Positions 15,894-22,915 of a stretch of 64,000 nucleotides of DNA are shown piece after piece. The notes beneath the pieces are model-generated. The model did no database searches, was not told where the DNA came from, and worked only from the letters and a program-made list of their open reading frames with translations. The number at the start of each line of letters is the position of its first letter. Position 1 is the first letter of the stretch. The translations under genes were made by a program, and so were the position numbers. The DNA is from Salinirubrum litoreum (GTDB lineage: Archaea; Halobacteriota; Halobacteria; Halobacteriales; Haloferacaceae): contig NZ_JAJCVJ010000005.1 of the NCBI RefSeq assembly GCF_020567425.1, forward strand, positions 33,491-97,490, written 5' to 3'.

Positions 15894-15935
15894 CTGCATA
15901 CACCCTCTCTATTCAGCACGCGACATCTGGCAAGT
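15894..15935 (-). repeat. Dispersed repeat, inverted copy E
   Basis: CCCTCTCTATTCAGCACGCGAC resembles the reverse complement of the right end of copy C (GTCATGCTGAACAGAGGG), so a fragment of the 5' repeat family occurs here, 14 kb away and inverted. Confidence 0.35.
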
Positions 15936-15995
15936 TCTGGAGGCTCCAACAAAGCCCCCTTGTTCGATCTGCTTCGTGGCAGGTCCTGTTTTTCA

Positions 15996-16017
15996 GGGGT
16001 CGGAATGGGTGAGCCCC
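15996..16017 (+). promoter_or_regulatory. Leader hairpin, copy 4
   Basis: GGGG (15996-15999) pairs with CCCC (16014-16017), a stem of opposite polarity to copies 2, 3 and 8. Loop holds GGAATGGGTGA. Preceded by CTGTTTTTC; 19 bases before the ATG at 16037. Confidence 0.65.
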
Positions 16018-16036
16018 GCCATAGGCTCGTGATTCG

Positions 16037-16453
16037 ATGACCTCAGACGACGATCCGTTTCACGACTGCGAATTGGATCCCGAGGCGATCCTCGGAACAC
16101 ACACCTTCAAAGACGTCCTGTTCGCCGACGAGATAGAAACCCCGGTGAACGTCCTCACCGGCGAGACACCAGCACATTCGCAAGCAACCGTCAAGGAAGC
16201 GAAGGAGTTCGCTGCGAGCATCGACACGGAGACGCCCCAGATCGCGCTCCCCGCATCCGTCGAGTCGCAGATCGAAACACAGAGCAAGCCCTACACTGCG
16301 GCCGCATTCTTCCACTTCAAGGCGACTGGCTCGCTCGAACGGCACCGCGCCTACCACGCCGCCTACGAGTCGGAGGCGTTCACCGTCGACTTCGTGGCCG
16401 ACTACGAATCGGGCGACCTGACCCTCACTGTCGAACGAGCGGACGACGCCTGA
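16037..16453 (+). CDS. Accessory protein, unknown
   Basis: Encodes 138 residues. An acidic N-terminus (MTSDDDPFHDCELDPEAILGTHTFKDVLFADE) leads to an alpha/beta body with RHRAYHAAYESEAFTVDFVADYESGDLTLTVERADDA. No motif of known enzymes. It follows leader hairpin 4 by 19 bases and is succeeded by leader hairpin 5, so it is probably its own transcription unit. Confidence 0.6.
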   Translation: MTSDDDPFHDCELDPEAILGTHTFKDVLFADEIETPVNVLTGETPAHSQATVKEAKEFAASIDTETPQIALPASVESQIETQSKPYTAAAFFHFKATGSLERHRAYHAAYESEAFTVDFVADYESGDLTLTVERADDA

Positions 16454-16483
16454 AAATCCGCCGTCACGAGGAGCGTTTTTCGA

Positions 16484-16506
16484 GCGCCGGCGATGGGTGC
16501 CGGCGC
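16484..16506 (+). promoter_or_regulatory. Leader hairpin, copy 5
   Basis: GCGCCGGC (16484-16491) pairs with GCCGGCGC (16499-16506) around the loop GATGGGT. Preceded by GCGTTTTTCGA; 55 bases before the ATG at 16562. Confidence 0.7.
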
Positions 16507-16561
16507 AGTCGGGGAGAGCGAGCAACGATCTCCGGTGCGTCGGCGTTTCGAGGTGTTAAAG

Positions 16562-17053
16562 ATGCATATGGTGATTTACGCACTGGTAGAGGAATCGACG
16601 TACGACGACGCGCTGGCTACCGGAAAGTCGGTGTTCGACCGTTTGGTCGGCGCGGACCCACACGCCGGCGCCGTCTTCGACTACTACGTCACGTTCGACG
16701 AGGAGGACACGTCCGTTGCGGGGAAGGCGCGATGGGGAGAGTTGCCGACTGCAGCCCCGGTCGACTCCGACGACGGCCAGGATCTCCTCGAGCGTGGCTG
16801 GGAGGCAACGAAGGAAGAGTTCGAGCGCAACCTCGAGCGGGTGAAGGAAGCCATCGAGGAACTCTCCGCCGAGGAGATCATGCGCGACGAGAACCTCGCC
16901 CGGCACGCCTTCCACAAGGTCGGTGCGTACGATGGCCCGACAATCTTCCTGTACACCGAACACGGAACCGGCATTCGCCACCGTGGACAGCTGGACCGAC
17001 TCCTCGAGGAGAGTGAGGAGCTCTGGATCGTGCCCGCTGACGTCCACTTCTGA
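16562..17053 (+). CDS. Accessory protein with 'LWIVPA' domain
   Basis: Encodes 163 residues. RWGELPTAAPVDSDDGQDLLERGW, a helical stretch, then AYDGPTIFLYTEHGTGIRHRG and EELWIVPADVHF parallel the central domain of the zinc-ribbon protein at 11214-12083, so the two are relatives. A second ATG at 16568 is an alternative start. The next gene starts 4 bases after its stop, so the two are co-transcribed. Function unknown. Confidence 0.65.
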   Translation: MHMVIYALVEESTYDDALATGKSVFDRLVGADPHAGAVFDYYVTFDEEDTSVAGKARWGELPTAAPVDSDDGQDLLERGWEATKEEFERNLERVKEAIEELSAEEIMRDENLARHAFHKVGAYDGPTIFLYTEHGTGIRHRGQLDRLLEESEELWIVPADVHF

Positions 17054-17056
17054 ACA

Positions 17057-17422
17057 ATGCCCCGCATCACCAATTGGCGACGCGAGAGCCGCTCGCCGAC
17101 GCTTGCGTATCGGAACACCGAGACCGGTGCGCGAGCCGTCCTGCATCGAGCCCCGGACTCCTACCGGTACAAATGGCGTGGGGCGATCCTCGTCGACGGT
17201 TACCCGATCTGGTCGCGCGGCTACGAGACGAAAGACGCGACGGCGTTCCTTGACGAACTCCGGGAGCGGCCGGCTCCGGACCTCAGCTGCCCGGAGTGTC
17301 CGAACAACGACGTTCGCGTCGGCGAGAAGGCGGCAGACGGGGCGAAAGTCCAGCGGTGGTACGACTGCCCCGACTGTGGGTACGAAGCCCCCTCACGCAT
17401 CGTCTACGGCGCCGAACGGTGA
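17057..17422 (+). CDS. Small zinc-ribbon protein
   Basis: Encodes 121 residues. The C-terminal half has a classical zinc ribbon, CPECPNNDVRVGEKAADG then YDCPDCGYEAPSRIVYG, similar to ribbons of transcription factor S or RNA-polymerase subunits. The N-terminal half (AYRNTETGARAVLHRAPDSYRYKWRGAILVDGYPIWSRGYETKD) looks like a small beta domain. It starts 4 bases after the previous stop, in one operon. Nucleic-acid binding is inferred from the ribbon only. Confidence 0.7.
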   Translation: MPRITNWRRESRSPTLAYRNTETGARAVLHRAPDSYRYKWRGAILVDGYPIWSRGYETKDATAFLDELRERPAPDLSCPECPNNDVRVGEKAADGAKVQRWYDCPDCGYEAPSRIVYGAER

Positions 17423-17447
17423 GTGAGTGCTGGACGCTGTTTTTCCG

Positions 17448-17470
17448 CCGGGCACGAGGTGGTGGCCCGG
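17448..17470 (+). promoter_or_regulatory. Leader hairpin, copy 6
   Basis: CCGGGC (17448-17453) pairs with GCCCGG (17465-17470); loop ACGAGGTGGTG. Preceded by CTGTTTTTC; 21 bases before the ATG at 17492. Confidence 0.65.
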
Positions 17471-17491
17471 GACAACCGGGTTAGTCAACCA

Positions 17492-17887
17492 ATGAGTCTC
17501 GAAGTACTTGACCGACACAGTAAGGCGCTGTTCGAGTTCCTCTGGTGCCCCGTCTGCGGGCAGGAAGTCTTCACTCACATCCCCTTCGAGGGGGTATTCT
17601 GCAAGAACTGCAACACCCAAGTCGAACTCCAGGAATCCCGAGAGACACGTGGCTACGAGGAGGCCGTGCTCGCCTGCTTCGATACCACCACGACCTGGAA
17701 CCTCCACGTCGACGAGAAACTGCGCCGCGACCTGCCTGATGGGTCGGCGCGCGTGAAGATCCTCGGCGCACCGGGCGCCTACGAGGTCGACTGGTGGAGT
17801 CCAGAACCGGATGAGGACTGGGAGCCTGTCGAGCACGGCGAGTTCGACGACGTCGAAGAACCATCAGAGGTGTCGCACCTAGCGTAG
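17492..17887 (+). CDS. Zinc-ribbon accessory protein
   Basis: Encodes 131 residues. A zinc ribbon (CPVCGQEVFTHIPFEGVFCKNC) occupies about 20-45. The rest (ACFDTTTTWNLHVDEKLRRDLPDGSARVKILGAPGAYEVDWWSPEPDEDWEPVE) is a small beta-rich domain with an acidic tail. The ATG at 17492 was chosen because the longer frame from 17423 covers leader hairpin 6. It converges with the next gene, whose stop is 22 bp away. Confidence 0.65.
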   Translation: MSLEVLDRHSKALFEFLWCPVCGQEVFTHIPFEGVFCKNCNTQVELQESRETRGYEEAVLACFDTTTTWNLHVDEKLRRDLPDGSARVKILGAPGAYEVDWWSPEPDEDWEPVEHGEFDDVEEPSEVSHLA

Positions 17888-17909
17888 AGCACGCGTTAGG
17901 GCGGTGAAT

Positions 17910-18773
17910 TTACGTCCGACATACGTCGCAGGACCCGCATCCACGAGGCGTTCGCTCGTCGAAGTAGAGACGGCGCCACCGAGCAAACAGATCCGCATAC
18001 GTGTCCTTGCTGTACGGGAATTGGTACAGATTGACCCCGTCCGGCAGGTCTGTGATTTCGGGCGCGTCTACGCCGGGGAATCCGTTACGAAACACGAGAT
18101 CTTCTGTTTTCGACACCAGCTCAGGGGCAACTGTGGATGGGTTCGAGGCCTTCAAGAAGTAGAGTGATGGGATGAACTCGTTCGGGTCGAAGAATCCGTT
18201 TGCGTGAAGAATCCACCCACAGAGCCACAGATACGCCTTCTCACTGGAGAAGAAGACTCCGTAGTGGTTGTCCGATTGCCGGCGTTTGTACACGAATACG
18301 GGGAGACCATAGCTGAAGCCGACCCGCGTTGGTTCTGCGTGGATATAGCAGCCCTCACGGTCGATATAGTGGACCAGCGGAGCTTGACACAGCTTGCCCG
18401 GGTGTTCACCCGTACCGATCTGCTCCCATAGCTCCGAAACGGAGGCCACGTCCGCGCTTTCGTCCTCGAGAGTCGTATCATCGATTGCACGATGGACGGG
18501 CGCAGCAGACTGAATCTCCTCGGGGAGATCGTCGCTGGATAGCTCCGCTGTCTCTCGGTCAGGGAGTGTCCGATAGAAGTGTTTATAGAAGCCCTCACGA
18601 CGCCGCTTGTCGGCGAGCGTTTCGCACCGGGCGCAGTCTTCGATGAACATCGCTGGCACCACCCGGCCCGGATTCTCGGCGGCCTCCTCGTACAGACGAC
18701 GCTGTCGTTCGGCCCGCCTGGCAATCTCATCCGGATCGGGGAGCGGTGAGCTCCTCTCAGACTCCGATGACAT
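17910..18773 (-). CDS. Cysteine-containing accessory protein, unknown
   Basis: Encodes 287 residues. A helical N-terminus (EIARRAERQRRLYEEAAENPGRVV) precedes MFIEDCARCETLADKRRREGFYKHFY, and the end has CGSCDVCRT, so two CxxC-type pairs could bind one metal. The middle contains FSYGLPVFVYKRRQSDNHYGVFFSSEKAYLWLCGW. The family is not recognised. The ATG at 18773 (MSSESERS) was preferred to 18779. It stands alone on the minus strand among plus-strand hairpin-led genes. Confidence 0.6.
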   Translation of the reverse strand: MSSESERSSPLPDPDEIARRAERQRRLYEEAAENPGRVVPAMFIEDCARCETLADKRRREGFYKHFYRTLPDRETAELSSDDLPEEIQSAAPVHRAIDDTTLEDESADVASVSELWEQIGTGEHPGKLCQAPLVHYIDREGCYIHAEPTRVGFSYGLPVFVYKRRQSDNHYGVFFSSEKAYLWLCGWILHANGFFDPNEFIPSLYFLKASNPSTVAPELVSKTEDLVFRNGFPGVDAPEITDLPDGVNLYQFPYSKDTYADLFARWRRLYFDERTPRGCGSCDVCRT

Positions 18774-18936
18774 ACGCATACCTTTGGGCTGGAACAGCAT
18801 CAGTTTCCGAGCAAGGACCCCACCCGACCGCCTTCTTGCGAATTTCGGAATCCGTTTTTAACCGGGTTTAAGTTGTCCAGTGACAGCCATTCGTCGAGAT
18901 CCCAGAGACCTCACTCGATTCAGGAGAAGTTGTTTC

Positions 18937-18961
18937 TGCGCCGGCGATGGGTGCCGGCGCA
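18937..18961 (+). promoter_or_regulatory. Leader hairpin, copy 7
   Basis: TGCGCCGGC (18937-18945) pairs over 9 bp with GCCGGCGCA (18953-18961) around the loop GATGGGT. The stem core and loop match copy 5. Preceded by TTGTTTC; 19 bases before the ATG at 18981. Confidence 0.75.
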
Positions 18962-18980
18962 CACGCGCCGGCGGTGATCG

Positions 18981-19514
18981 ATGTCGACACGAAGTCAACT
19001 CCGATTCATCCAACGGAGCGAGTCCGCAGACGAACAGGCCGAAACCGACCGCATCGCACAAATCTACCGACACTCGGACGGCTATCCTGACAGCGTCCTC
19101 CGTGACCTTGTCCAGCTGAAGGAGTTGCTCGACGAGACACGGACAGAGCGCGGGCCTGCATACGCCGCTGCCCAGTTCCTGTTCCTCGACACGCTCTCGA
19201 CGATGACCCTCTACGTGGACGAAGGGCGTGATCGGAGCATCCACGCTGACCAACCCTCAGATCTCCTCGACCCGGACAATATGGAGCACCTCGACCAGCC
19301 GATGTTCCTGCTCGGACACGGCGTCGAGAACCCAGCCGACGGCATCCACGGCGACGAAGAGTACCTCTACGTCGTTGAACTCCCGACCCGGAACCCGTTC
19401 GAGGACCCCTCCGAGTGGACCGTCAAGGTGAGTGGTCATTCCGCGTTCCCCCGGTGGGATGGTCCGACCGAGGACGCCTTCGAGCGGGCCAGCTGGCAGT
19501 TCCACGGCCCGTAG
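18981..19514 (+). CDS. Accessory protein, unknown
   Basis: Encodes 177 residues. The N-terminal helices (LRDLVQLKELLDETRTERGPAYAAAQFLFLDTLSTMTLYVDE) are followed by an acidic alpha/beta region and a Trp-containing end (ERASWQFHGP). No known motif. It follows leader hairpin 7 by 19 bases and converges with the Mrr-like nuclease gene. Confidence 0.6.
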   Translation: MSTRSQLRFIQRSESADEQAETDRIAQIYRHSDGYPDSVLRDLVQLKELLDETRTERGPAYAAAQFLFLDTLSTMTLYVDEGRDRSIHADQPSDLLDPDNMEHLDQPMFLLGHGVENPADGIHGDEEYLYVVELPTRNPFEDPSEWTVKVSGHSAFPRWDGPTEDAFERASWQFHGP

Positions 19515-19565
19515 AGCACGTGCTCGAAGAGCTGGTCGCTAAGCCGACGTGAGAACGCGACCGGT

Positions 19566-20930
19566 CTAAATGATGCCGCCGATGGCGAGCAGGCCGACGA
19601 CGAGCAGCAGCGTCGCGACCACACACCCTCCAGCGAGCAACTTGTTCTCCATCGCCTTCTCGTGGAGTGGCATTGCGGCGTATTCCTCGCGGAACGCCTC
19701 GAGGTTGTCCTCGTCGTAGAAGTACTTCGTCTTCAGCGCGAACCGTTTGGTGACCGCACAACCAGTACAAACCGGCTCGCCTTCCAACCGTTCCGTTTTG
19801 GTGTGGCTGTTGCAGGCGATGGCCCCGCAGTTCGGACAGTAGGTGTACGTCCCATCGACGCCGCTCGTGTCACAGTGGACGCACCGATGGATGCCGTCCT
19901 CGTCTGTTACTCTGGACGGCCCTGCCGCGTAGTACTCGTAGGGGTAGGTGTACTCCTGGAGTTCCGTCGTCTGTCGAACCTCGGGAAGGTACACCGGTTC
20001 GATCGACTGGACCGAGATATCCGAGCGGTTCGGCTCGCAGGTCTTGTTGTAGGTGACGTTGTTGTCGCCGGTGTAGGTGACCGTCGTCGTGTGGTGCTGC
20101 TGGAGCCGCTCGACGGCCCACTCTTTGTACTCGGTCTGCGTCTGGCCGAACCGGTTCTCCTCAACGTCGTCGAACACCTCCGCGAATTGCTCGGTGTCGA
20201 GATCGACCGTCGCGTGGAGGTTCTCCGTGACCAACGTCGCGACGTCCTCGTCGACGACCTGCGGCTGCCCGCGTTCGGCGCGGGCGACGAATCGAGTCCG
20301 GTCGTTGATCCGGTGGATGACGCCCACCGACGTCTCGAAGACAGCGTTCGTGTCGGCGGTGACCGCGACCACCGGGCGGAACGTCACCGCCGAATGTGGT
20401 TCTGGGAGGTCAGTGGCCTCAATGTTCTCGATGTCGCGGAACGCCTCCGCGACGGCCGCGTCGACGTCGGCGGCCGGGTCGTACGGCCGTAGTGTCTCGT
20501 CACAGAGGATCTCGATGCGGCCGTTGTAGAGATCGAGACCGATCTCGTCGGCGATCTCCCGGAGGCTCTCGCCGTCGAGCAGCTCGATGGGATGGGGATC
20601 ATCGTTCTGCTGGAGACGCTGGGCGTACTCCTGAGCAGGGTTCGTGAACCGGCCGGTCGTCACGACCATGCCGCGTTTCGGGCCGTCGAAGTCGAACGTC
20701 GCGATCGCCGAGTGGAGCTTCTGGACGACCGGCCGCCCCACCGTCCCGGTGTGCTTGCACTCCACGATGATCGCGCGCCGGGTGCCGTCGACGACTTCCT
20801 CCATGATGACGTCCCGCCCCTCGTCGGCGGTTCGCTCGGCCTGACGGACGTTCTCGTAGCCGAGGTTGCGGAACACGTCCTCCATCACGTCCTCGAACTC
20901 GAACCCTGAGAGATCGTCCAGTACAGCCAT
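19566..20930 (-). CDS. Mrr-like restriction endonuclease with zinc ribbon and C-terminal membrane helix
   Basis: Encodes 454 residues. The N-terminus is an Mrr/PD-(D/E)XK nuclease fold: FEFEDVMEDVFRNLGYENV, GRDVIM (Asp40), IIVECKH (Glu57, Lys59), then GRPVVQKLHSA. A middle domain of unknown type follows. Near 360-400 a zinc site occurs (CVHCDTSGVDGTYTYCPNCGAIAC, then CTGC), and the last 25 residues form one hydrophobic helix (VVATLLLVVGLLAIGG). The enzyme is expected to cut DNA, perhaps modified DNA, while anchored to the membrane. The start at 20930 (MAVLDDLSG) fits the family N-terminus. Confidence 0.8.
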   Translation of the reverse strand: MAVLDDLSGFEFEDVMEDVFRNLGYENVRQAERTADEGRDVIMEEVVDGTRRAIIVECKHTGTVGRPVVQKLHSAIATFDFDGPKRGMVVTTGRFTNPAQEYAQRLQQNDDPHPIELLDGESLREIADEIGLDLYNGRIEILCDETLRPYDPAADVDAAVAEAFRDIENIEATDLPEPHSAVTFRPVVAVTADTNAVFETSVGVIHRINDRTRFVARAERGQPQVVDEDVATLVTENLHATVDLDTEQFAEVFDDVEENRFGQTQTEYKEWAVERLQQHHTTTVTYTGDNNVTYNKTCEPNRSDISVQSIEPVYLPEVRQTTELQEYTYPYEYYAAGPSRVTDEDGIHRCVHCDTSGVDGTYTYCPNCGAIACNSHTKTERLEGEPVCTGCAVTKRFALKTKYFYDEDNLEAFREEYAAMPLHEKAMENKLLAGGCVVATLLLVVGLLAIGGII

Positions 20931-21000
20931 CCGGATATACCTGGACAGTACGTTGCAACTGTCAAATACGTTGCCGAACACAGCTACGTCCTGTTTTTGA

Positions 21001-21023
21001 ACCCCCGAGAGGGGTGCGGGGGT
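21001..21023 (+). promoter_or_regulatory. Leader hairpin, copy 8
   Basis: ACCCCC (21001-21006) pairs with GGGGGT (21018-21023); loop GAGAGGGGTGC. Preceded by CTGTTTTTG; 29 bases before the ATG at 21053. Position one of the stem is A-T here but T-A in copies 9 and 10. Confidence 0.75.
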
Positions 21024-21052
21024 GACCGAACGAGCCTCCCGCGAACCAACCT

Positions 21053-21457
21053 ATGAGTGGAATCAGCAACCCACGCTCACACGTACAGTCACGGACCTCG
21101 GCAGATCCCGACGTCATCTACGTCGGTTACCGTCGTCGAGGCCGCGCCATCGTCGAGAAGCAATCGGACCAAGAACAGCTCACGCCAGAGCAAAGTCTGG
21201 AGTTGGTGAATCACAGTCCTTCGGGCTTCGAATGGGGATATAGTGGCAGCGGTCCGGCCCAACTCGCACTCGCCCTTCTGCTCGATTACACTGACGATGA
21301 GGAGGTGGCACTTGGGGAGTACAAGGCGTTCAAGACCGAAGTGGTGAGCCAGCTAGAGTGTACAGGACCCGACGGCTGCTGGCGACTCACCGGCCGCGAT
21401 ATAGATGCAGCCCTTCGTGAGATAGTCGACGAGCCAGTCGCACGGTCCGTCAACTAA
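21053..21457 (+). CDS. Accessory protein, unknown
   Basis: Encodes 134 residues. Contains VIYVGYRRRGRAIVEKQSDQEQLTPEQSLELVNHSPSGFEWGYSGSGPAQLALALLLDYTDDEEVAL, a pattern seen in small haloarchaeal plasmid proteins (DUF6166-like, from memory and not verified). First gene after leader hairpin 8; the next gene begins 19 bp after its stop behind an AGAGAGGA Shine-Dalgarno, so they form an operon. Confidence 0.6.
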   Translation: MSGISNPRSHVQSRTSADPDVIYVGYRRRGRAIVEKQSDQEQLTPEQSLELVNHSPSGFEWGYSGSGPAQLALALLLDYTDDEEVALGEYKAFKTEVVSQLECTGPDGCWRLTGRDIDAALREIVDEPVARSVN

Positions 21458-21476
21458 CGATCACAGAGAGGAAACA

Positions 21477-21755
21477 ATGTCAGAACACACCCAGCAGCCT
21501 CGTACGGGCGCAGAATCGCCGCAGAACCGTGAGCGTCAGGCATCAACCGAGTACGTCGAGCGAAGCGATATCGGCGTCTCGCTCACCGTCAAACTCACTC
21601 GCGGTACTGGAACCCGCGATCAAGACAAGATCACGGCCAAAGTGAAGGGCAAGACGCTCGAAGACGCCCGCGAGGATATGGAAACCCTCCGCGAGTATAT
21701 CCACGACCTCGCTGAGGACACTCGCCAGATCCAGCCAGGCGACCCACACGAATAG
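21477..21755 (+). CDS. Small accessory protein, unknown
   Basis: Encodes 92 residues with a flexible Gln/Pro/Ser N-terminus and a beta-then-helix body (SLTVKLTRGTGTRDQDKITAKVKGKTLEDAREDMETLREYIHDL). Second gene of the unit led by hairpin 8. A short AGAGAGGAAACA segment before the ATG serves as ribosome binding site. Function unknown. Confidence 0.6.
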   Translation: MSEHTQQPRTGAESPQNRERQASTEYVERSDIGVSLTVKLTRGTGTRDQDKITAKVKGKTLEDAREDMETLREYIHDLAEDTRQIQPGDPHE

Positions 21756-21770
21756 TACTTCTTTTGACTA

Positions 21771-21788
21771 TTGCACAGAATTGTGTAA
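21771..21788. promoter_or_regulatory. Palindromic operator before the winged-helix gene
   Basis: TTGCACA and TGTGTAA, four bases apart, form an imperfect 18-bp palindrome ending 8 bases before the ATG at 21796. Its position over the start suggests autoregulation by the winged-helix protein encoded next. Confidence 0.5.
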
Positions 21789-21795
21789 CCACAGG

Positions 21796-22455
21796 ATGTA
21801 CGAAGTGTGCGGTGAGAAGGAACTCAAGGTCCTCCTCGCGCTTGACCCGGGCGATTCCATCTCAGGCGTCGCGCGAAAGATCGACGAGAACCGCGAGACG
21901 ATACGTCGCGTCGTGAACCGCCTCGAAGAGGCGGGATACGTCGCGTACGATGATGGCCTCCAGCTTGTCGATCAGACGCTCCGAGACGCCGGTCTCGAGT
22001 TCCTGACGGCGTCAGCAAACATCTCGCCGCCATCCATAACGGAGGCGTATGTCCTCCCGCAGTTCGCGGGGATGGAGTATGCATACACTGGCATCGATGC
22101 GGTCTACGTCTGGACCCGCGGTGGCTACCAGGTCGCTCGCGGCCCAGAGGACTATCCGCTGTTCATCGCGGTCCACAAATCCGAACTCGACGCCTGGACG
22201 GCGTTCTTCGATCGATTCGGAATCCCGACTGCGGAAGAACGCCTGCCCGCTGCCGACCTCAATAGTGCGATTCAGGTGGTACTCAAACCGCGGCCACAGA
22301 TCGAGGCAGAGATGGTCGACGGACGGCCCGTTATCTCCCTCCAAGAAACCGTAGCGTTCGCAAACGAGCACTACGCGCACTTCCAGTCAGCACTCGACAT
22401 GCTCGGCCGCATGTACGACAGCGTCGACACTGACGCGAACTACCGTCCCAGCTGA
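21796..22455 (+). CDS. Winged-helix transcriptional regulator
   Basis: Encodes 219 residues. Residues 1-65 form a winged helix (EKELKVLLALDPGDSISGVARKIDENRETIRRVVNRLEEAGYVAYDD). The remainder is an alpha/beta domain (GIDAVYVWTRGGYQVARGPEDYPLFIAVH) of the kind that senses a ligand in haloarchaeal regulators. The ATG at 21796 was chosen; an upstream TTG at 21781 lies within the palindrome. This head gene has its own palindrome instead of the leader hairpin used by most neighbours. Confidence 0.7.
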   Translation: MYEVCGEKELKVLLALDPGDSISGVARKIDENRETIRRVVNRLEEAGYVAYDDGLQLVDQTLRDAGLEFLTASANISPPSITEAYVLPQFAGMEYAYTGIDAVYVWTRGGYQVARGPEDYPLFIAVHKSELDAWTAFFDRFGIPTAEERLPAADLNSAIQVVLKPRPQIEAEMVDGRPVISLQETVAFANEHYAHFQSALDMLGRMYDSVDTDANYRPS

Positions 22456-22511
22456 CTTGGAGTTCTGATTAGGAATTTCTTCGACCAGGTATGGCCTGGC
22501 AGCTGTTTTTG

Positions 22512-22534
22512 TCGCCTTGAGAGAGCGGAGGCGA
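22512..22534 (+). promoter_or_regulatory. Leader hairpin, copy 9
   Basis: TCGCCT (22512-22517) pairs with AGGCGA (22529-22534); loop TGAGAGAGCGG. Preceded by CTGTTTTTG; 6 bases before the ATG at 22541. Confidence 0.65.
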
Positions 22535-22540
22535 ACAAAA

Positions 22541-22762
22541 ATGAGCGACTCGTCGAATCTATCCGTCGAATCAGACGGTCTCACACCGGAACAGCGTCTC
22601 GAACCACCAAATACCCGACTCATCAACGCTGGTATTGCGACGATTCACGACATGGAGACGCTCCGAGCCTGCGTCGCCTACGAGAACGCGAATCAGGGGC
22701 GCGTCCAAATCCTCCGCCGGCTTGAACAGCGGGCCAGCGAAATCCGCTCACAGGACGACTAA
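22541..22762 (+). CDS. Small helical accessory protein
   Basis: Encodes 73 residues. LTPEQRLEPPNTRLINAGIATIHDMETLRACVAYENANQGRVQILRRLEQRASEI is all-helical and matches a common haloarchaeal small-protein pattern. The ATG at 22541 lies 6 bases after leader hairpin 9; an upstream frame start at 22517 would be inside the hairpin. Function unknown. Confidence 0.6.
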   Translation: MSDSSNLSVESDGLTPEQRLEPPNTRLINAGIATIHDMETLRACVAYENANQGRVQILRRLEQRASEIRSQDD

Positions 22763-22851
22763 CGGAACATTCGGGGATGTCTGTCGGAGCCTTAGTAGAT
22801 GAAGGATCGAATGATTGACCCACCGTATTAGGGTTTGGAATATTATAGTTC

Positions 22852-22866
22852 AGACTATTATAGTCT
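22852..22866. promoter_or_regulatory. 15-bp palindrome AGACTATTATAGTCT
   Basis: A perfect palindrome (7+1+7) with an AT-rich centre, 23 bases before the first candidate ATG (22889) of the ATPase gene. It resembles an operator overlapping a TATA box. Confidence 0.55.
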
Positions 22867-22893
22867 GGTTCCTAACTTCGGAGCACATATGTA

Positions 22894-22915
22894 CCTCCCG
22901 CTACGACCGGGAGGT
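22894..22915 (+). promoter_or_regulatory. Hairpin that would hide the Shine-Dalgarno of the ATPase gene
   Basis: ACCTCCCG and CGGGAGGT form an 8-bp stem with a loop of about six to seven bases. The right arm carries the purine-rich GGGAGG directly before the ATG at 22916, so folding would block a start there. If translation starts at 22889 instead, the hairpin lies inside the coding sequence. Confidence 0.45.
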
